Assembly (NCBI RefSeq): GCF_009769735.1
Contig: NZ_WSRO01000002.1
Span: 8,977,001-9,041,000 of the forward strand
Reading direction: 5' to 3'
From: Streptomyces sp. BA2
GTDB lineage: Bacteria > Actinomycetota > Actinomycetes > Streptomycetales > Streptomycetaceae
DNA length: 64,000 bases
Both the position numbers and the translations under genes were made by a program. The notes beneath the pieces were generated by a model. The model saw only the letters and a program-made list of their open reading frames with translations. It made no database searches and was not told the origin of the DNA. Position 1 is the stretch's first letter. Each line of letters begins with the position of its first letter. This document shows positions 43,357 to 52,206 of the stretch, one piece after another.

Positions 43357-44149
43357 TCAGTCGCGGAGCAGGTCGGCGACGTGGGCATAGGAGTCGTCCG
43401 CGTAGCCGGCCGTCATGCCGCGGAGGGCGATGTCGTGGGCGGCGGAGATGACCGTACTGTCCACTCCCCGGCTGCGGGAGGCGTCGATCACGTCCGGTAG
43501 GAGAGCGGTGATCCCCTTGGCGTAGGGAGCGAGGTCGCGGGCGGTGATGCCCTCGGCCCTGGCGAGGGCGAAGGCGTGGACGACACCGGTCAGTGCCGTC
43601 CAGGAGATGTCGAGCAGCGCCACGTCGTGCGCCCCTGCACGGCCCGGGTCCGAACCCAGATGCACGCAGGTGCACGCAGGTGCCGCCGATGGCCCGCAGG
43701 GTGTCGCGGTGGCGTTCGTACAGGTCGGCCGGGCCGCTGTGGAGGACCAGGGTGTGGGGGCCGCCGATGAGGTAGGTCGGGACCATGATGGCGCCGTCGA
43801 GGTAGCCGATGCCGTGCGAGCTGGCCCACTGCGCGGTGGCGCGGGCGTCGTCGGGGGTGCCGGCGGTGAGGTTGGCCAGGGTGCGTCCCTTGAGCGCTGC
43901 GGTGTGCGGGGTGGTGACGGTGCGGACGGCGTCGTAGTCAAGGACGCAGACCACCACGAGGTCGCTCGCGGCGATCGCCTCGGCGGCGGTCGCGGCCTCG
44001 ACGGCGCCGTTCTCCACGAGGCCATCCGGGCGGCCCGGGGTACGGTTCCACACGGTTGTGGGACGGCCTGTGGCCAGGAACGCCGCGGCCAGGGCCCGGC
44101 CCATCGGGCCCAGGCTGAGAACGGTGACGGGGGAAGGGGAAGCAGACAT
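43357..44149 (-). pseudogene. NAD(P)-dependent oxidoreductase, frameshifted by 10-bp duplication
   Basis: An enzyme of the 6-phosphogluconate-dehydrogenase-like/imine-reductase superfamily is split over two frames. The first part (from the ATG at 44149) holds the nucleotide fold: VLSLGPMGRALAAAFLATG, WNRTPGR, and VVCVLDYDAV. It runs to GGTCVHL. The remainder, with the dimerising helices (ALLDISWTALTGVVHA and the C-terminal DDSYAHVADLLRD), is in another frame ending at 43357. At the join a 10-bp unit tgcacgcagg occurs twice at 43661-43680. Deleting one copy restores a single frame, so the break is a 10-bp tandem duplication. Otherwise the coding is intact, so it is recent. Confidence 0.8.
43661..43680. 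repeat. 10-bp tandem duplication tgcacgcagg
   Basis: Two exact adjacent copies lie inside the oxidoreductase. One extra copy shifts the frame by one base. Confidence 0.9.
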
Positions 44150-44469
44150 GGAAGTCGTTCATCATGTGGGCGCTCGCCGACGGTCCGCGCCGTTTCGGGG
44201 AGACCAGGCGACTGGTCACCGGCATCAGTGAGAAGGTGCTGACCCAGCAGCTCCGGGAGCTCCGGGCGGACGGGATCGTGCACCGGGAGGACTACGGCGA
44301 AATGCCGCCTGGGGTCGAGTACTCGCTGACCGAGCAGGGCCGTCGGCTGTACGAACTCCTTGAACTGCTCTCCGACTGGGGTCGGGACCACCTGACCGCA
44401 AGGGCCGGGGCGGAAACGGACGAGGGACTTGGCGCGCTTCCACCAGACTCCCCGGACACCGGTTCTTGA
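44149..44469 (+). pseudogene. HxlR family regulator, 5'-truncated
   Basis: The segment reads as an HxlR winged-helix regulator (WALADGPRRFGETRRLVTGI, KVLTQQLRELRADGIV, LTEQGRRLYELLELL). Translated from the ATG at 44164 it would be 101 residues. The frame continues upstream as WKSFI, matching the HxlR helix that precedes this start, but stops at an in-frame TGA at 44125 with no start codon. So the first 20-30 residues of the regulator are gone and the join sits on the start codon of the divergent oxidoreductase. A truncated product may still be made. Confidence 0.65.
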
Positions 44470-44523
44470 TCAAGTACGCACCTTCAGGTACGTGCCACGC
44501 CCTGTCCGGTCAGCAACAGGCCG

Positions 44524-44551
44524 GGCCCGCCCATGTGGTGGTGGGCGGGCC
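44524..44551. terminator. Hairpin terminator
   Basis: Arms ggcccgccca (44524-44533) and tgggcgggcc (44542-44551) around an 8-base loop lie just past the stop of the large secreted protein. Confidence 0.75.
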
Positions 44552-44579
44552 GCGGCCGGTGTGGATCGGGTGTGTGGGT

Positions 44580-47500
44580 TCAGTCCTCCGGTTGGATCCA
44601 GATGTTGCGGAAGCGGACCTTGTTGCCGTGGTCCTGGAGCCGGATGGCTCCCGCTGCCGCGGATTCGGCGTCGCCGGCTCCGGTGGGGCCGTCGACGGCC
44701 ACGTTGTCGTGGACCTTCTTGCCGTTCCACACCACGGTGATTCGTGCGTCGGCGGTCTTCTTGCCGTCCGCGTCGAAGCGGGCCGCGCGGAAGGTGATGT
44801 CGTACGTCTGCCAGGTTTCCGGCTCCGTGGCGGCGTTGTGGTCGGCGGCTTTCTTGTTGTAGATGGATGCGGCTTCGTTCGCGGCGAGTTTCTCCACTCC
44901 GTACGAGTCCAGGATCTGGATCTCGTAGCGTTCCTGGAGGTAGATGCCGCTGTTGCCGCGGTCCTGTCCGGTGACGTCGTCGGGGAGTCTGGGCACCCGG
45001 AACTCGGCGTGCAGGGTGAAGTCGTTGAAGGCCTGCTTGGTGCGGATGTCGCCGCAGCACACCTCGATGGATTTATCGGGTGTGTGGGGCCATTGGACGC
45101 TCCCGCCGTCGGGGTGCTGCCAGGCGGTGGACGTACTGCCGCCGGAGAAGAGGTCGATACGGCTGCCCGGCCGCCGTACCTCGATCATGTCGAGGTTGAC
45201 GTGGCCGGTGTCTTCGGACTCGTAGGAATACGTGATGGTGTTGCGGCCTTTGCGCAGGGCGATTTGCTCAGTCTTGGTCGACCAGCGCTTCCACGTCTCG
45301 GTGGAGGGCAGATGTGTCTGGCGCGCGGGCCCGCCGTTCACACTCACGCTGAGGGTTTTGGTGCCGGGGGCGGGATGGGGGCCGTTGGCGTAGCGCAGGC
45401 CCACGGCGTAGGTGCCCTTGGACGGGGCCTGGACGTCGAAGGTGGCGGTGGCACCGGGCTTGCTGAAGCCGTCGACGAAGCCGCTGCCGGTGGAGCCGGC
45501 GTGCTCGGTGTCGATGTCCGCGCCCCCGGACAGCCGCGCCGACTCGGCGTCGTAGGAGGTGACCGGCTCGTCGTGGCCGGGGCGCGCGTTCAGGGTGTAC
45601 CAGGCCTCGGTGGACCACAGTTGCTCGTCGTCGGCCGAGGAGAACGGACGCGGTGAGCGGACGTGCACCACGCGGTCGCTCTTGAGTCCGGGGATGGTCA
45701 GCTGGACGGTGCGCCGGTCGTCGGAGATGTCGGCCTTCGTGACGGGCAGGGGCTCCTCGTCGACCTTGGGGCCGCCGTAGGCGGGTGTGGGGGCGTAACG
45801 CCACTGCTCGACGGAGTAGGCCCCGCTGGTCAGCCTCTCGACCGTCTTGTCCGAAAGCGGCTTGGTGTAGGTGAGCTTGAAGCCGTCGCGGGTGGCGCGC
45901 ATCGTCTTGATGTCGAAGGCGGTCTTGCCGTTCGGGGTGAGCTTCTGCAGGCCGAAGCGGAGCTTGCCCTCCTGGCCCCAGTTGCCGTCCGCCCCAAGAC
46001 CGCCGGTGTAGATCGCCCCGTCCGGGCCGGTGGAGATACGCGTGATGCCGGACTCCAGCCCCTGAGTGTGGCGGAACACCGCGCCCTGGAACTCGCCGTT
46101 GACCTTCTCCAGGTCGGCGCGCTGCAGTCCGCCGTAGGTGACGTCGCCGAACAGCATCTGCCCGGCGAAGGGCCCCTTCTTGAGGGTCATGGGAGTACTG
46201 GGGGAGTTGGCGATCTCGTTCTGCGGCAGCCACAGCACCGGCTTGGTGACGCTCTTGTCGTCGAACGGTCCTTCCGGGTTCGTGTAGTGGTTGAAGAACC
46301 GGTCCTGCTTGACGTGCATCAGTTTCGAGGCGGGCAGCCAGCCGCCCTGGTTGTCGGTGACGAACAGCTCACCGCCGGGGCCGCGGCCGATGCCGTTGGG
46401 AGTGCGCAGGCCGCCGGCCAGGTAGCTGACCTTCCCGGTCTTCCTGTTCACCTTGATCGTGGTGCCGCGGTTGGGGGCGGGCTGCGGATCGGTCGTCGCG
46501 CCGCCGTAGTTGATGGCGACGGACAGATTCAGATAGAAGTCGCCCTTCTCGTAGAGCAGCCCGAAGGCGAACTCGTGGAAGTTTCCGCCGTAGGGCCACT
46601 CGGCGATCTTCCGCCGCTCGCCTGCGTCGTTGTCGCCCTCCAGGTCGGCGAGTTCGGTCAGCTGGTGCTTCTCCGAGACATACAGCTTCCCGTCCACGTA
46701 CTTGATGCCCATCGGCTCCTTGAGCCCGTCGGCGATCTTCTCGTAGGTGACCTTGTCCGGTCCCGTGTCGCCGGTGACGTTGTCCAGGACGTACACCTGG
46801 CCCTTGGTCTCCTGGCTGCCGCCCCAGGTGGTCACCGCGAGCCGTCCGTCCGGCAGCCAGTCCATCGCGGAGACCTGCGGCTCAAACCCCTTGGGGCGCA
46901 GATCACTCAGCGTGTAGCCGGGGTTGACCGACGTCAGGGGGAGGCCGTCGCCGGGCGTGTCGAGGCTGCCCTCGCACTCCTTGCGGCCCGGCGCGGTGAC
47001 CCGCACCACGTCGGCATCCGTACTGAGCACGGAGTTCGGTACGAGGGCGAAGTCGTCGGCGCCGGGCGGCTTCCACTGCAGGGTGACCTGCTGGTCGTAG
47101 CTCCGGTCGAAGTGGTCGATACGCAGCGGATGGTAGCCCGGGGTGAGGGTGATCTCGCCGTCCTTGGGCTCGGCGCCGTGCAGCCCGTCGTGGTCGATGA
47201 CCTTCTTGTCACCGATGAACAGCCGCGAACCGTCGTCACTGATCAGACGGAAGCCGTACGCGCCATCCGTGGGCACGTTGATGTTGCCGATGATCTGCGA
47301 CACGAAGTTGTCGCTGAACCCGAAGCCCTCCGTGGAGGTCCAGTCGATGGTGGGGATCAGCTTGTCTACGTTGGGCGTCTGGGCGGGCTTGAGGTCGCAG
47401 AGCTTGCTCAGCGGGGACTGGACGTCGAACACCCGCAGCGTGACCCCGGGTTCCTGCGGCGGCAGATCGGCAAAGGGCTTGTCTTCGGCGCCGGCGGCCG

Positions 47501-47621
47501 GCGCGGTCACTACGCCGCCGGCCATCAGCAGCCCCAGGAGAATCCCGGCGGCTCTGCGCGGTCTCAGACGCGTGCGGGGGCGGATACGGCGTGGGCGCGG
47601 GGGGTGCTCGTGTGGCGTCAC
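44580..47621 (-). CDS. Secreted PA14 / propeller / CBM / DUF1080 protein
   Basis: The 1013-residue preprotein has a signal peptide (AAGILLGLLMAGGVVTAPAAGA). Next come a PA14-type domain (about 50-200), a six-bladed propeller like glucose/sorbosone dehydrogenases (about 220-600, ending in TPNGKTAFDIK), a carbohydrate-binding CBM35-like module (about 690-830) and a C-terminal DUF1080/3-keto-disaccharide-hydrolase domain (about 835-1013). The mix suggests an extracellular enzyme on oxidised glycans. The GTG at 47621 follows AGGAG with a 5-base gap; a longer reading to 47696 lacks one. A hairpin follows the stop. Confidence 0.8.
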   Translation of the reverse strand: MTPHEHPPRPRRIRPRTRLRPRRAAGILLGLLMAGGVVTAPAAGAEDKPFADLPPQEPGVTLRVFDVQSPLSKLCDLKPAQTPNVDKLIPTIDWTSTEGFGFSDNFVSQIIGNINVPTDGAYGFRLISDDGSRLFIGDKKVIDHDGLHGAEPKDGEITLTPGYHPLRIDHFDRSYDQQVTLQWKPPGADDFALVPNSVLSTDADVVRVTAPGRKECEGSLDTPGDGLPLTSVNPGYTLSDLRPKGFEPQVSAMDWLPDGRLAVTTWGGSQETKGQVYVLDNVTGDTGPDKVTYEKIADGLKEPMGIKYVDGKLYVSEKHQLTELADLEGDNDAGERRKIAEWPYGGNFHEFAFGLLYEKGDFYLNLSVAINYGGATTDPQPAPNRGTTIKVNRKTGKVSYLAGGLRTPNGIGRGPGGELFVTDNQGGWLPASKLMHVKQDRFFNHYTNPEGPFDDKSVTKPVLWLPQNEIANSPSTPMTLKKGPFAGQMLFGDVTYGGLQRADLEKVNGEFQGAVFRHTQGLESGITRISTGPDGAIYTGGLGADGNWGQEGKLRFGLQKLTPNGKTAFDIKTMRATRDGFKLTYTKPLSDKTVERLTSGAYSVEQWRYAPTPAYGGPKVDEEPLPVTKADISDDRRTVQLTIPGLKSDRVVHVRSPRPFSSADDEQLWSTEAWYTLNARPGHDEPVTSYDAESARLSGGADIDTEHAGSTGSGFVDGFSKPGATATFDVQAPSKGTYAVGLRYANGPHPAPGTKTLSVSVNGGPARQTHLPSTETWKRWSTKTEQIALRKGRNTITYSYESEDTGHVNLDMIEVRRPGSRIDLFSGGSTSTAWQHPDGGSVQWPHTPDKSIEVCCGDIRTKQAFNDFTLHAEFRVPRLPDDVTGQDRGNSGIYLQERYEIQILDSYGVEKLAANEAASIYNKKAADHNAATEPETWQTYDITFRAARFDADGKKTADARITVVWNGKKVHDNVAVDGPTGAGDAESAAAGAIRLQDHGNKVRFRNIWIQPED

Positions 47622-48079
47622 TCGGTCTCCTGCTGGGCGCTGTGAGGCGGCCCGGGCCGCCGGAAGCCCGTGTCCGCGGAGGGAGTTGATGCACATGCGG
47701 ATGGTGCGGCCACGGCATGACGCCGCGCCTGGCGCAGACTTGTGTACGAGAGCGACGCCCAGCGTACGAAGCGCACCTCGTATCGTCCATACTTTGTCCT
47801 CAACAAGGAGAAACTGTCTGGGAGTTGCTACAGGGGAGCTGGCGCGACGGCCGCGCCCCGCGCCCCCTACTCAGCGCCCCCGCACTCAGCGTCCCGCACT
47901 CCTCGTCCCGCACTCCGTGCCTCGCTCGTAGATACGGAGCATTCGATTCCCCCCATGGCGCCTGCGCTTTTGAGGCATAGCTACAAGGCCTGGCTGACCC
48001 CGTTCCCCTCAGAGATGCTCAAGGGGCAAAGCGGCGCGTCGACCAACCAGCGCCACAACTCGGGGGAGTGCGTTGCACC
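47622..48079. promoter_or_regulatory. 458-bp divergent intergenic region
   Basis: It lies between the large secreted protein and the lipoprotein. A near-palindrome tttgtcct-caac-aaggagaaa lies at about 47793-47813. Farther on, cgtcccgcactc occurs two or three times at about 47878-47912. No gene is evident. Carbon-source control of the secreted enzyme from this region is plausible. Confidence 0.4.
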
Positions 48080-49024
48080 ATGAGGCGAGCATTCGTTTCG
48101 GCAAGCACAGCCACAGTCATCGCCATATGCGCCATGGCCGGCTGCACCACCAGCACGAGCGAGCAGTCGAGCGCGACTGAGCCGCAGTGGGACACTTCGG
48201 CCGAAGCCTCCAGGAGCGGTGCGCGGGACCTGACCGACGCAGAGCGGATCCGGGTCCGGCATGCCGAAGAGTTGCTCGTCAAGAAGTGCATGGAGGGAAA
48301 GGGCTTCAAATACTGGGTGGCGCGGATACCCACCGTCGAGGAACGCAAAGGCCAGAGCTACGCACTGGACGACATCGCGTGGGCGAAGCGGTACGGATAC
48401 GGCGGGAAACTGGAGAAGAAGGCTGAGAAGGCCCGACGGACCGATCCGAATCTCGCGTACCTCGACAAGCTCTCCACCGCTGAACGCGCCCGCTACGACA
48501 GGACCCTCGACGGTGACGACACCGGCCGGATGCTGTCGGCCGAACTGCCCACGGGTGGCACGGTCCGGACTCCCGCCCACAGCTGCCGCGTCGTCGCCGG
48601 TGAGCGCCTGTACGGCAGCTACGAGACCTGGTATCGCGTCCAGAAGACCACCGACAACCTGACTCCGCTGTACGTTCCGGATCTGCTGCGCGAAGAGCGC
48701 TTCGTGACCGCGCTCAAGGCGTGGTCGGCCTGCATGCGCAAGGCGGGACACGCCTATGCCGATCCTCCGGCGGTCCGTGCCGAACTCGAAGAGCTCGTCG
48801 ATGGACAGAGTGACGCGAAGGCCCACGCCATCGAAGTGGAACTGGCTGTAGCCGAGTCAACCTGCGCGAAGCGGACGGCACTTGCCGACACGGCACGCAC
48901 GCTGGAGCGCGAGTACCGCACCAAGAAGCTTCCCCGACGTCACAGCGAGGCCATCGCCACGCGCCGAACGATCGAAGCCGGCGCCTTGGCCCGAGCCGAG
49001 GACATCACCGACTCGAAGAAGTGA
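48080..49024 (+). CDS. Hypothetical lipoprotein
   Basis: The 314-residue protein has a lipoprotein signal with lipobox MAGC and a long hydrophilic, helical mature part rich in charged residues (KKAEKARRTDPN, ERARYDRTLDGDD). Several cysteines (VKKCMEGKGF, SACMRKAG, STCAKR) could form disulfides. No family is recognised. The ATG at 48080 gives the usual start; GTG at 48068 is an alternative. Confidence 0.75.
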   Translation: MRRAFVSASTATVIAICAMAGCTTSTSEQSSATEPQWDTSAEASRSGARDLTDAERIRVRHAEELLVKKCMEGKGFKYWVARIPTVEERKGQSYALDDIAWAKRYGYGGKLEKKAEKARRTDPNLAYLDKLSTAERARYDRTLDGDDTGRMLSAELPTGGTVRTPAHSCRVVAGERLYGSYETWYRVQKTTDNLTPLYVPDLLREERFVTALKAWSACMRKAGHAYADPPAVRAELEELVDGQSDAKAHAIEVELAVAESTCAKRTALADTARTLEREYRTKKLPRRHSEAIATRRTIEAGALARAEDITDSKK

Positions 49025-49111
49025 CGCCGAGCCGCGTCTACGAAGGCGAACTTCCGCAGCGGCACAGCTGCGGGGCACCCACAACACCCACGGAACAAGG
49101 AGTGATGCACC

Positions 49112-49606
49112 ATGCGCAAAACCCTGGCCACAGCAGCGGGCCTCGGCCTCGCAACGCTCGGAATGCTGGTCCCCGCAGGCACCGCACAGGCCGATGAGCC
49201 GGCCGCCGCACCGGCCGCCGCGACCTGTTCCGACAACTACAACAACGCGGCCAACGGCTACATGTATGCCTACTGGAACGACCGCTGCGAGGGTTACCTC
49301 GGCAGGTCGTCGGGCGTGGACTCCGACTGGGGCAACAGTACGGGCGGATTCCAGGGCGATGACGAGAACCGCGCGACGTCGCTCCTGCACAAGGGGACGT
49401 CCGGCCTCGCCGTCGCGTTCTACCGGCTCACCGGTTACAGCGGCGGACACATCTGCCTCACCCAGAATGAGCAGTACGCCTCCACCCTCGTCGACGGCGC
49501 CGACGACTACGGCTTCGACAGGTTCTCCTCCGGATACGTCGCGGACAACAGGATCAGCTCGCACCGCTGGGTGGACAAGGACGACTGCAGCAACTTCATG
49601 CGCTGA
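49112..49606 (+). CDS. Small secreted crystallin/I36-like protein
   Basis: The 164-residue preprotein has a signal peptide (TAAGLGLATLGMLVPAGTAQA) and a cysteine-paired, aromatic-rich mature domain (YAYWNDRCEGYLG, HICLTQNEQ, NRISSHRWVDKDDC). The pattern is like the I36/crystallin-type inhibitors, also seen at 16486. The function is probably extracellular. AAGGAG precedes the ATG. Confidence 0.75.
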   Translation: MRKTLATAAGLGLATLGMLVPAGTAQADEPAAAPAAATCSDNYNNAANGYMYAYWNDRCEGYLGRSSGVDSDWGNSTGGFQGDDENRATSLLHKGTSGLAVAFYRLTGYSGGHICLTQNEQYASTLVDGADDYGFDRFSSGYVADNRISSHRWVDKDDCSNFMR

Positions 49607-49657
49607 CCCGGGAGGTCACGGCTGCCGTCACGGCTACCCGATCCGGAGCCGTTGACT

Positions 49658-49710
49658 CGACCCACCGACCCTCCCATGGCCCGTCGGGCGATGGGAAGGT
49701 CGGTGGGTCG
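49658..49710. terminator. Long bidirectional hairpin
   Basis: Twenty-base arms (49658-49677 and 49691-49710) pair with one mismatch around a 13-base loop between two convergent genes. Confidence 0.85.
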
Positions 49711-49716
49711 GTGGCC

Positions 49717-50853
49717 TCACGGCGCCAAGTCGAGAAATTCCCAGTGTGCTTGGGGCTGTGCGCCGCTGAGCCATTTCCCGCAGTTCTGCAGGACCGTGGG
49801 GCTTGAGGTGATGTGCTGGGTACCTGTGCCGAGATCACGCAGGAACCGGTCGATCGGCCCGCGCCGGATCGCCGCCGTCCCAGCCCATCGGTGCACCGTC
49901 TGACCTACCTCCTGCACGGTCCACGTCGTGTGGTTGAGCGCCAGCCTGAGCAGCGTGTCCTGCTCGGTACTCGGCAACGCGCCCGCATCCAGGGTGACTT
50001 CGATGCCGTGCCACACCTCCATCGCCCACGCCCGCGCCGAACGAAGCTTGGCTTCGGCGCTCGCGTACGCCGCGTGGAACTGCGCGGTGTCGACGGCGGC
50101 GTTACGTGTGCCGGATCTGGCCGCGGCGACCAATTTCAGTTCATCGAGCAGGCGCCGCCCGACACCGAACGCCCAGCCGGTGTGCCCGATGGCGGACATG
50201 TTGACCAAGCCGAGGCGGTAGATCGAGCCACCGTTGGCCGGATCCGTCGTTGTGGCGATATACGTGTGCGTCGCACGCAGCCCGAGTACATCCCAGTTGT
50301 CGACGAGTTCCACCTGCGCCTTCGGCATCGCCAGCACCCGCAGCTCGCCGGTGCCCTCGACCTGGATCGCACTGTGGATATGGGTGGCGTGCGCCATACC
50401 GGAGGCGAACTGCCAACTGCCGCTCACCAGATAGCCACCCTCGACCGGGACGGCCCGGCCGGGCCGGGTGCCGTGCCCCGCCAACAACGCGTGTTCCCCG
50501 CCCGCGACATCCGGGAACAAGTCGGCCGCCGCAACGGCATCGAGATAGGCCGCAGTGGTGCCGGTCATCAACTGCAGCGCCATCATCGTCCAACCGGCCG
50601 CGGCATCGTGGTAGCTGACCCGCTCGACTGTCTCTATCAGTTGGCGCGGGGAGAACTCGTGGCCCCCGAGGTTCTGCGGCAGTGCGGCCCTCACGACCCC
50701 GGCGTCCAGCAACGCCCGTGCGGTGTCCTCGGTGTGTCTGCCGAGTTCCTCGGCCGTGTCCGCGTCCGCGTCAAGCGCCCCACCGATTGCGTCGATTCGC
50801 TCGAGCGTCGCGGGAAATTCCGGGCTGACATGTAATCCGGCCGAGACCGCCAT
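49717..50853 (-). CDS. Acyl-CoA-dehydrogenase-fold flavoprotein
   Basis: The 378-residue enzyme has the acyl-CoA dehydrogenase fold (SGSWQFASGMAHATHIH, WDVLGLRATHTYI, TQFHAAYASAEAKLR, TSSPTVLQNCGKW). The pattern and lack of the dehydrogenase catalytic Glu block suggest the flavin-dependent monooxygenase branch (HsaA/indole-hydroxylase-like), which uses reduced flavin from a partner reductase. No such reductase is adjacent. Upstream on the same strand is an ArsR-type regulator. Confidence 0.8.
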   Translation of the reverse strand: MAVSAGLHVSPEFPATLERIDAIGGALDADADTAEELGRHTEDTARALLDAGVVRAALPQNLGGHEFSPRQLIETVERVSYHDAAAGWTMMALQLMTGTTAAYLDAVAAADLFPDVAGGEHALLAGHGTRPGRAVPVEGGYLVSGSWQFASGMAHATHIHSAIQVEGTGELRVLAMPKAQVELVDNWDVLGLRATHTYIATTTDPANGGSIYRLGLVNMSAIGHTGWAFGVGRRLLDELKLVAAARSGTRNAAVDTAQFHAAYASAEAKLRSARAWAMEVWHGIEVTLDAGALPSTEQDTLLRLALNHTTWTVQEVGQTVHRWAGTAAIRRGPIDRFLRDLGTGTQHITSSPTVLQNCGKWLSGAQPQAHWEFLDLAP

Positions 50854-50978
50854 GGATGGTCGCTCCTCGCAACTAGTGCCGTTCCTACGTTCCTGGTTGG
50901 GACGCGGGTGGACCGGGCGCGGTTCTCGCGGAAGTCGTCGACGGACAACTCATCGATCTCGACAGCGACAGAGCCGAG

Positions 50979-51950
50979 CTAGGGCCAGGCAGGTGGCATA
51001 CCGGCGTTGAGCAGGTCGGCGCCCAGTTGCGTGAGGATGTGCCGGACCCGCTGGCGCTCTCGTACGCTGGCCACCAGTCCGGCGTTGCGCAGTACCGCCG
51101 CATGTTCACTGGCCGATGAAAGCGAAACACCGGCATGGTGGGCCAACTCGGAGGTAGTGCGGGGCTCTTGGAGTGTCTGCAGCACCGCGGCGCGGGTGTG
51201 CCCCAGGAGTGGCGCCAGCCTGGAATGTGGCGTGCACGCCTGCTCCGGCACAGGCGGGCAGGCGGGGTAGACCAGAACGGGCAGCAACTGTTCGTTCAGG
51301 AGGGCGACCGGCGTACGGCGGCAGAAGTACGAAGGGACGAGCAGCAGCCCACGCCCGCCCAAGTGCACGTCCCTGTCGACCGGGTAATCGGCGCAGAGCA
51401 CGGAGGACTGCCAGCTCAGCATGGGCCCGAAGCTGTGCAGCATCGCCTCGGTCCCGGCGCGGCACTGAACCCCGGTGCGGTGCCGGCGGTCGGCCTCGAC
51501 ACGGGCGGCGATGCCAGGCCACCGGGGGCCCAGGACGTACTTGTGGTACCGGTGCAGGGCCCGGCCCAGCCAGCGCAGTGTGTCCACATCGCCGTCGGCG
51601 AGGCGTCGGGTCCAGGAGGGCAGCGGGTTGTGCTGCGCAAGCAGGGAGAGTTCATCGCGTAGTCGGCGCTTCGGGGTGGACAGCACGGCGTCGATCCCGC
51701 TCTCCAGCCCACCCGACGCTGCCGCTGGGGTGAGGAAATCCGGAAAGTAGCCGCGGGTCGGCATCAGCGGGGTCAGCACGCGCATCATCTGCCGCCGGTC
51801 CGGACATGTCCGTTCCGCGGTGCCGATCCGGGACTTCCTTCTCCCTTCGCGGAGTTGGTGCATGCTCAGGACGATTTCCCACAGTGGGTCCGGTCCGTCG
51901 GCGACCCTGGTCCGTGACAGATCTCCCACAGTGAAGTGCATACGCAGCAC
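50979..51950 (-). CDS. ArsR-type winged-helix regulator with N-terminal extension
   Basis: The 323-residue protein ends in an ArsR-type winged helix (LLGHTRAAVLQTLQEPRTT, HHAGVSLSSASEHAAVLRNAGLVA). The first 230 residues form a large extension seen in Streptomyces regulators of the DUF5937 type. It may sense a small molecule. It lies upstream of the flavoprotein gene on the same strand and is a candidate controller. The GTG at 51950 follows GGGGGA; the ATG at 51941 is an alternative. Confidence 0.82.
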   Translation of the reverse strand: MLRMHFTVGDLSRTRVADGPDPLWEIVLSMHQLREGRRKSRIGTAERTCPDRRQMMRVLTPLMPTRGYFPDFLTPAAASGGLESGIDAVLSTPKRRLRDELSLLAQHNPLPSWTRRLADGDVDTLRWLGRALHRYHKYVLGPRWPGIAARVEADRRHRTGVQCRAGTEAMLHSFGPMLSWQSSVLCADYPVDRDVHLGGRGLLLVPSYFCRRTPVALLNEQLLPVLVYPACPPVPEQACTPHSRLAPLLGHTRAAVLQTLQEPRTTSELAHHAGVSLSSASEHAAVLRNAGLVASVRERQRVRHILTQLGADLLNAGMPPAWP

Positions 51951-52161
51951 GGTTTCCCCCGATGGTCCGCTACGGCGTTGTCCTGCCCGCGCAGGACCTC
52001 TGCGTTCTGGTGCTGCCGGCGCCCTTCGGGCCGGCCGAAGTGTCAGGGCATGCGGGTGCCTGCCCCGTGCGTTCGGGTCCGCCGATCCTGGTCAGGGCTC
52101 GGCGGTGTCTCGTACGCGGGCGGTCACTCTTACGCTAGAAGCCGCCGTGCCATGAGGCCAA

Positions 52162-52206
52162 TGTGCACGGTGCTCAATTCCGGGCGCTGGTTGTGCACGT
52201 TGCTCA
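52162..52206. repeat. Direct repeat TGTGCACGGTGCTCA / TGTGCACGTTGCTCA
   Basis: Two 15-bp copies (52162-52176 and 52192-52206, one mismatch) have a 30-bp period. They lie upstream of the ArsR-type gene and touch the 3' end of the PucR-type gene. Each contains the palindrome GTGCAC. They may be operator sites. Confidence 0.75.
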
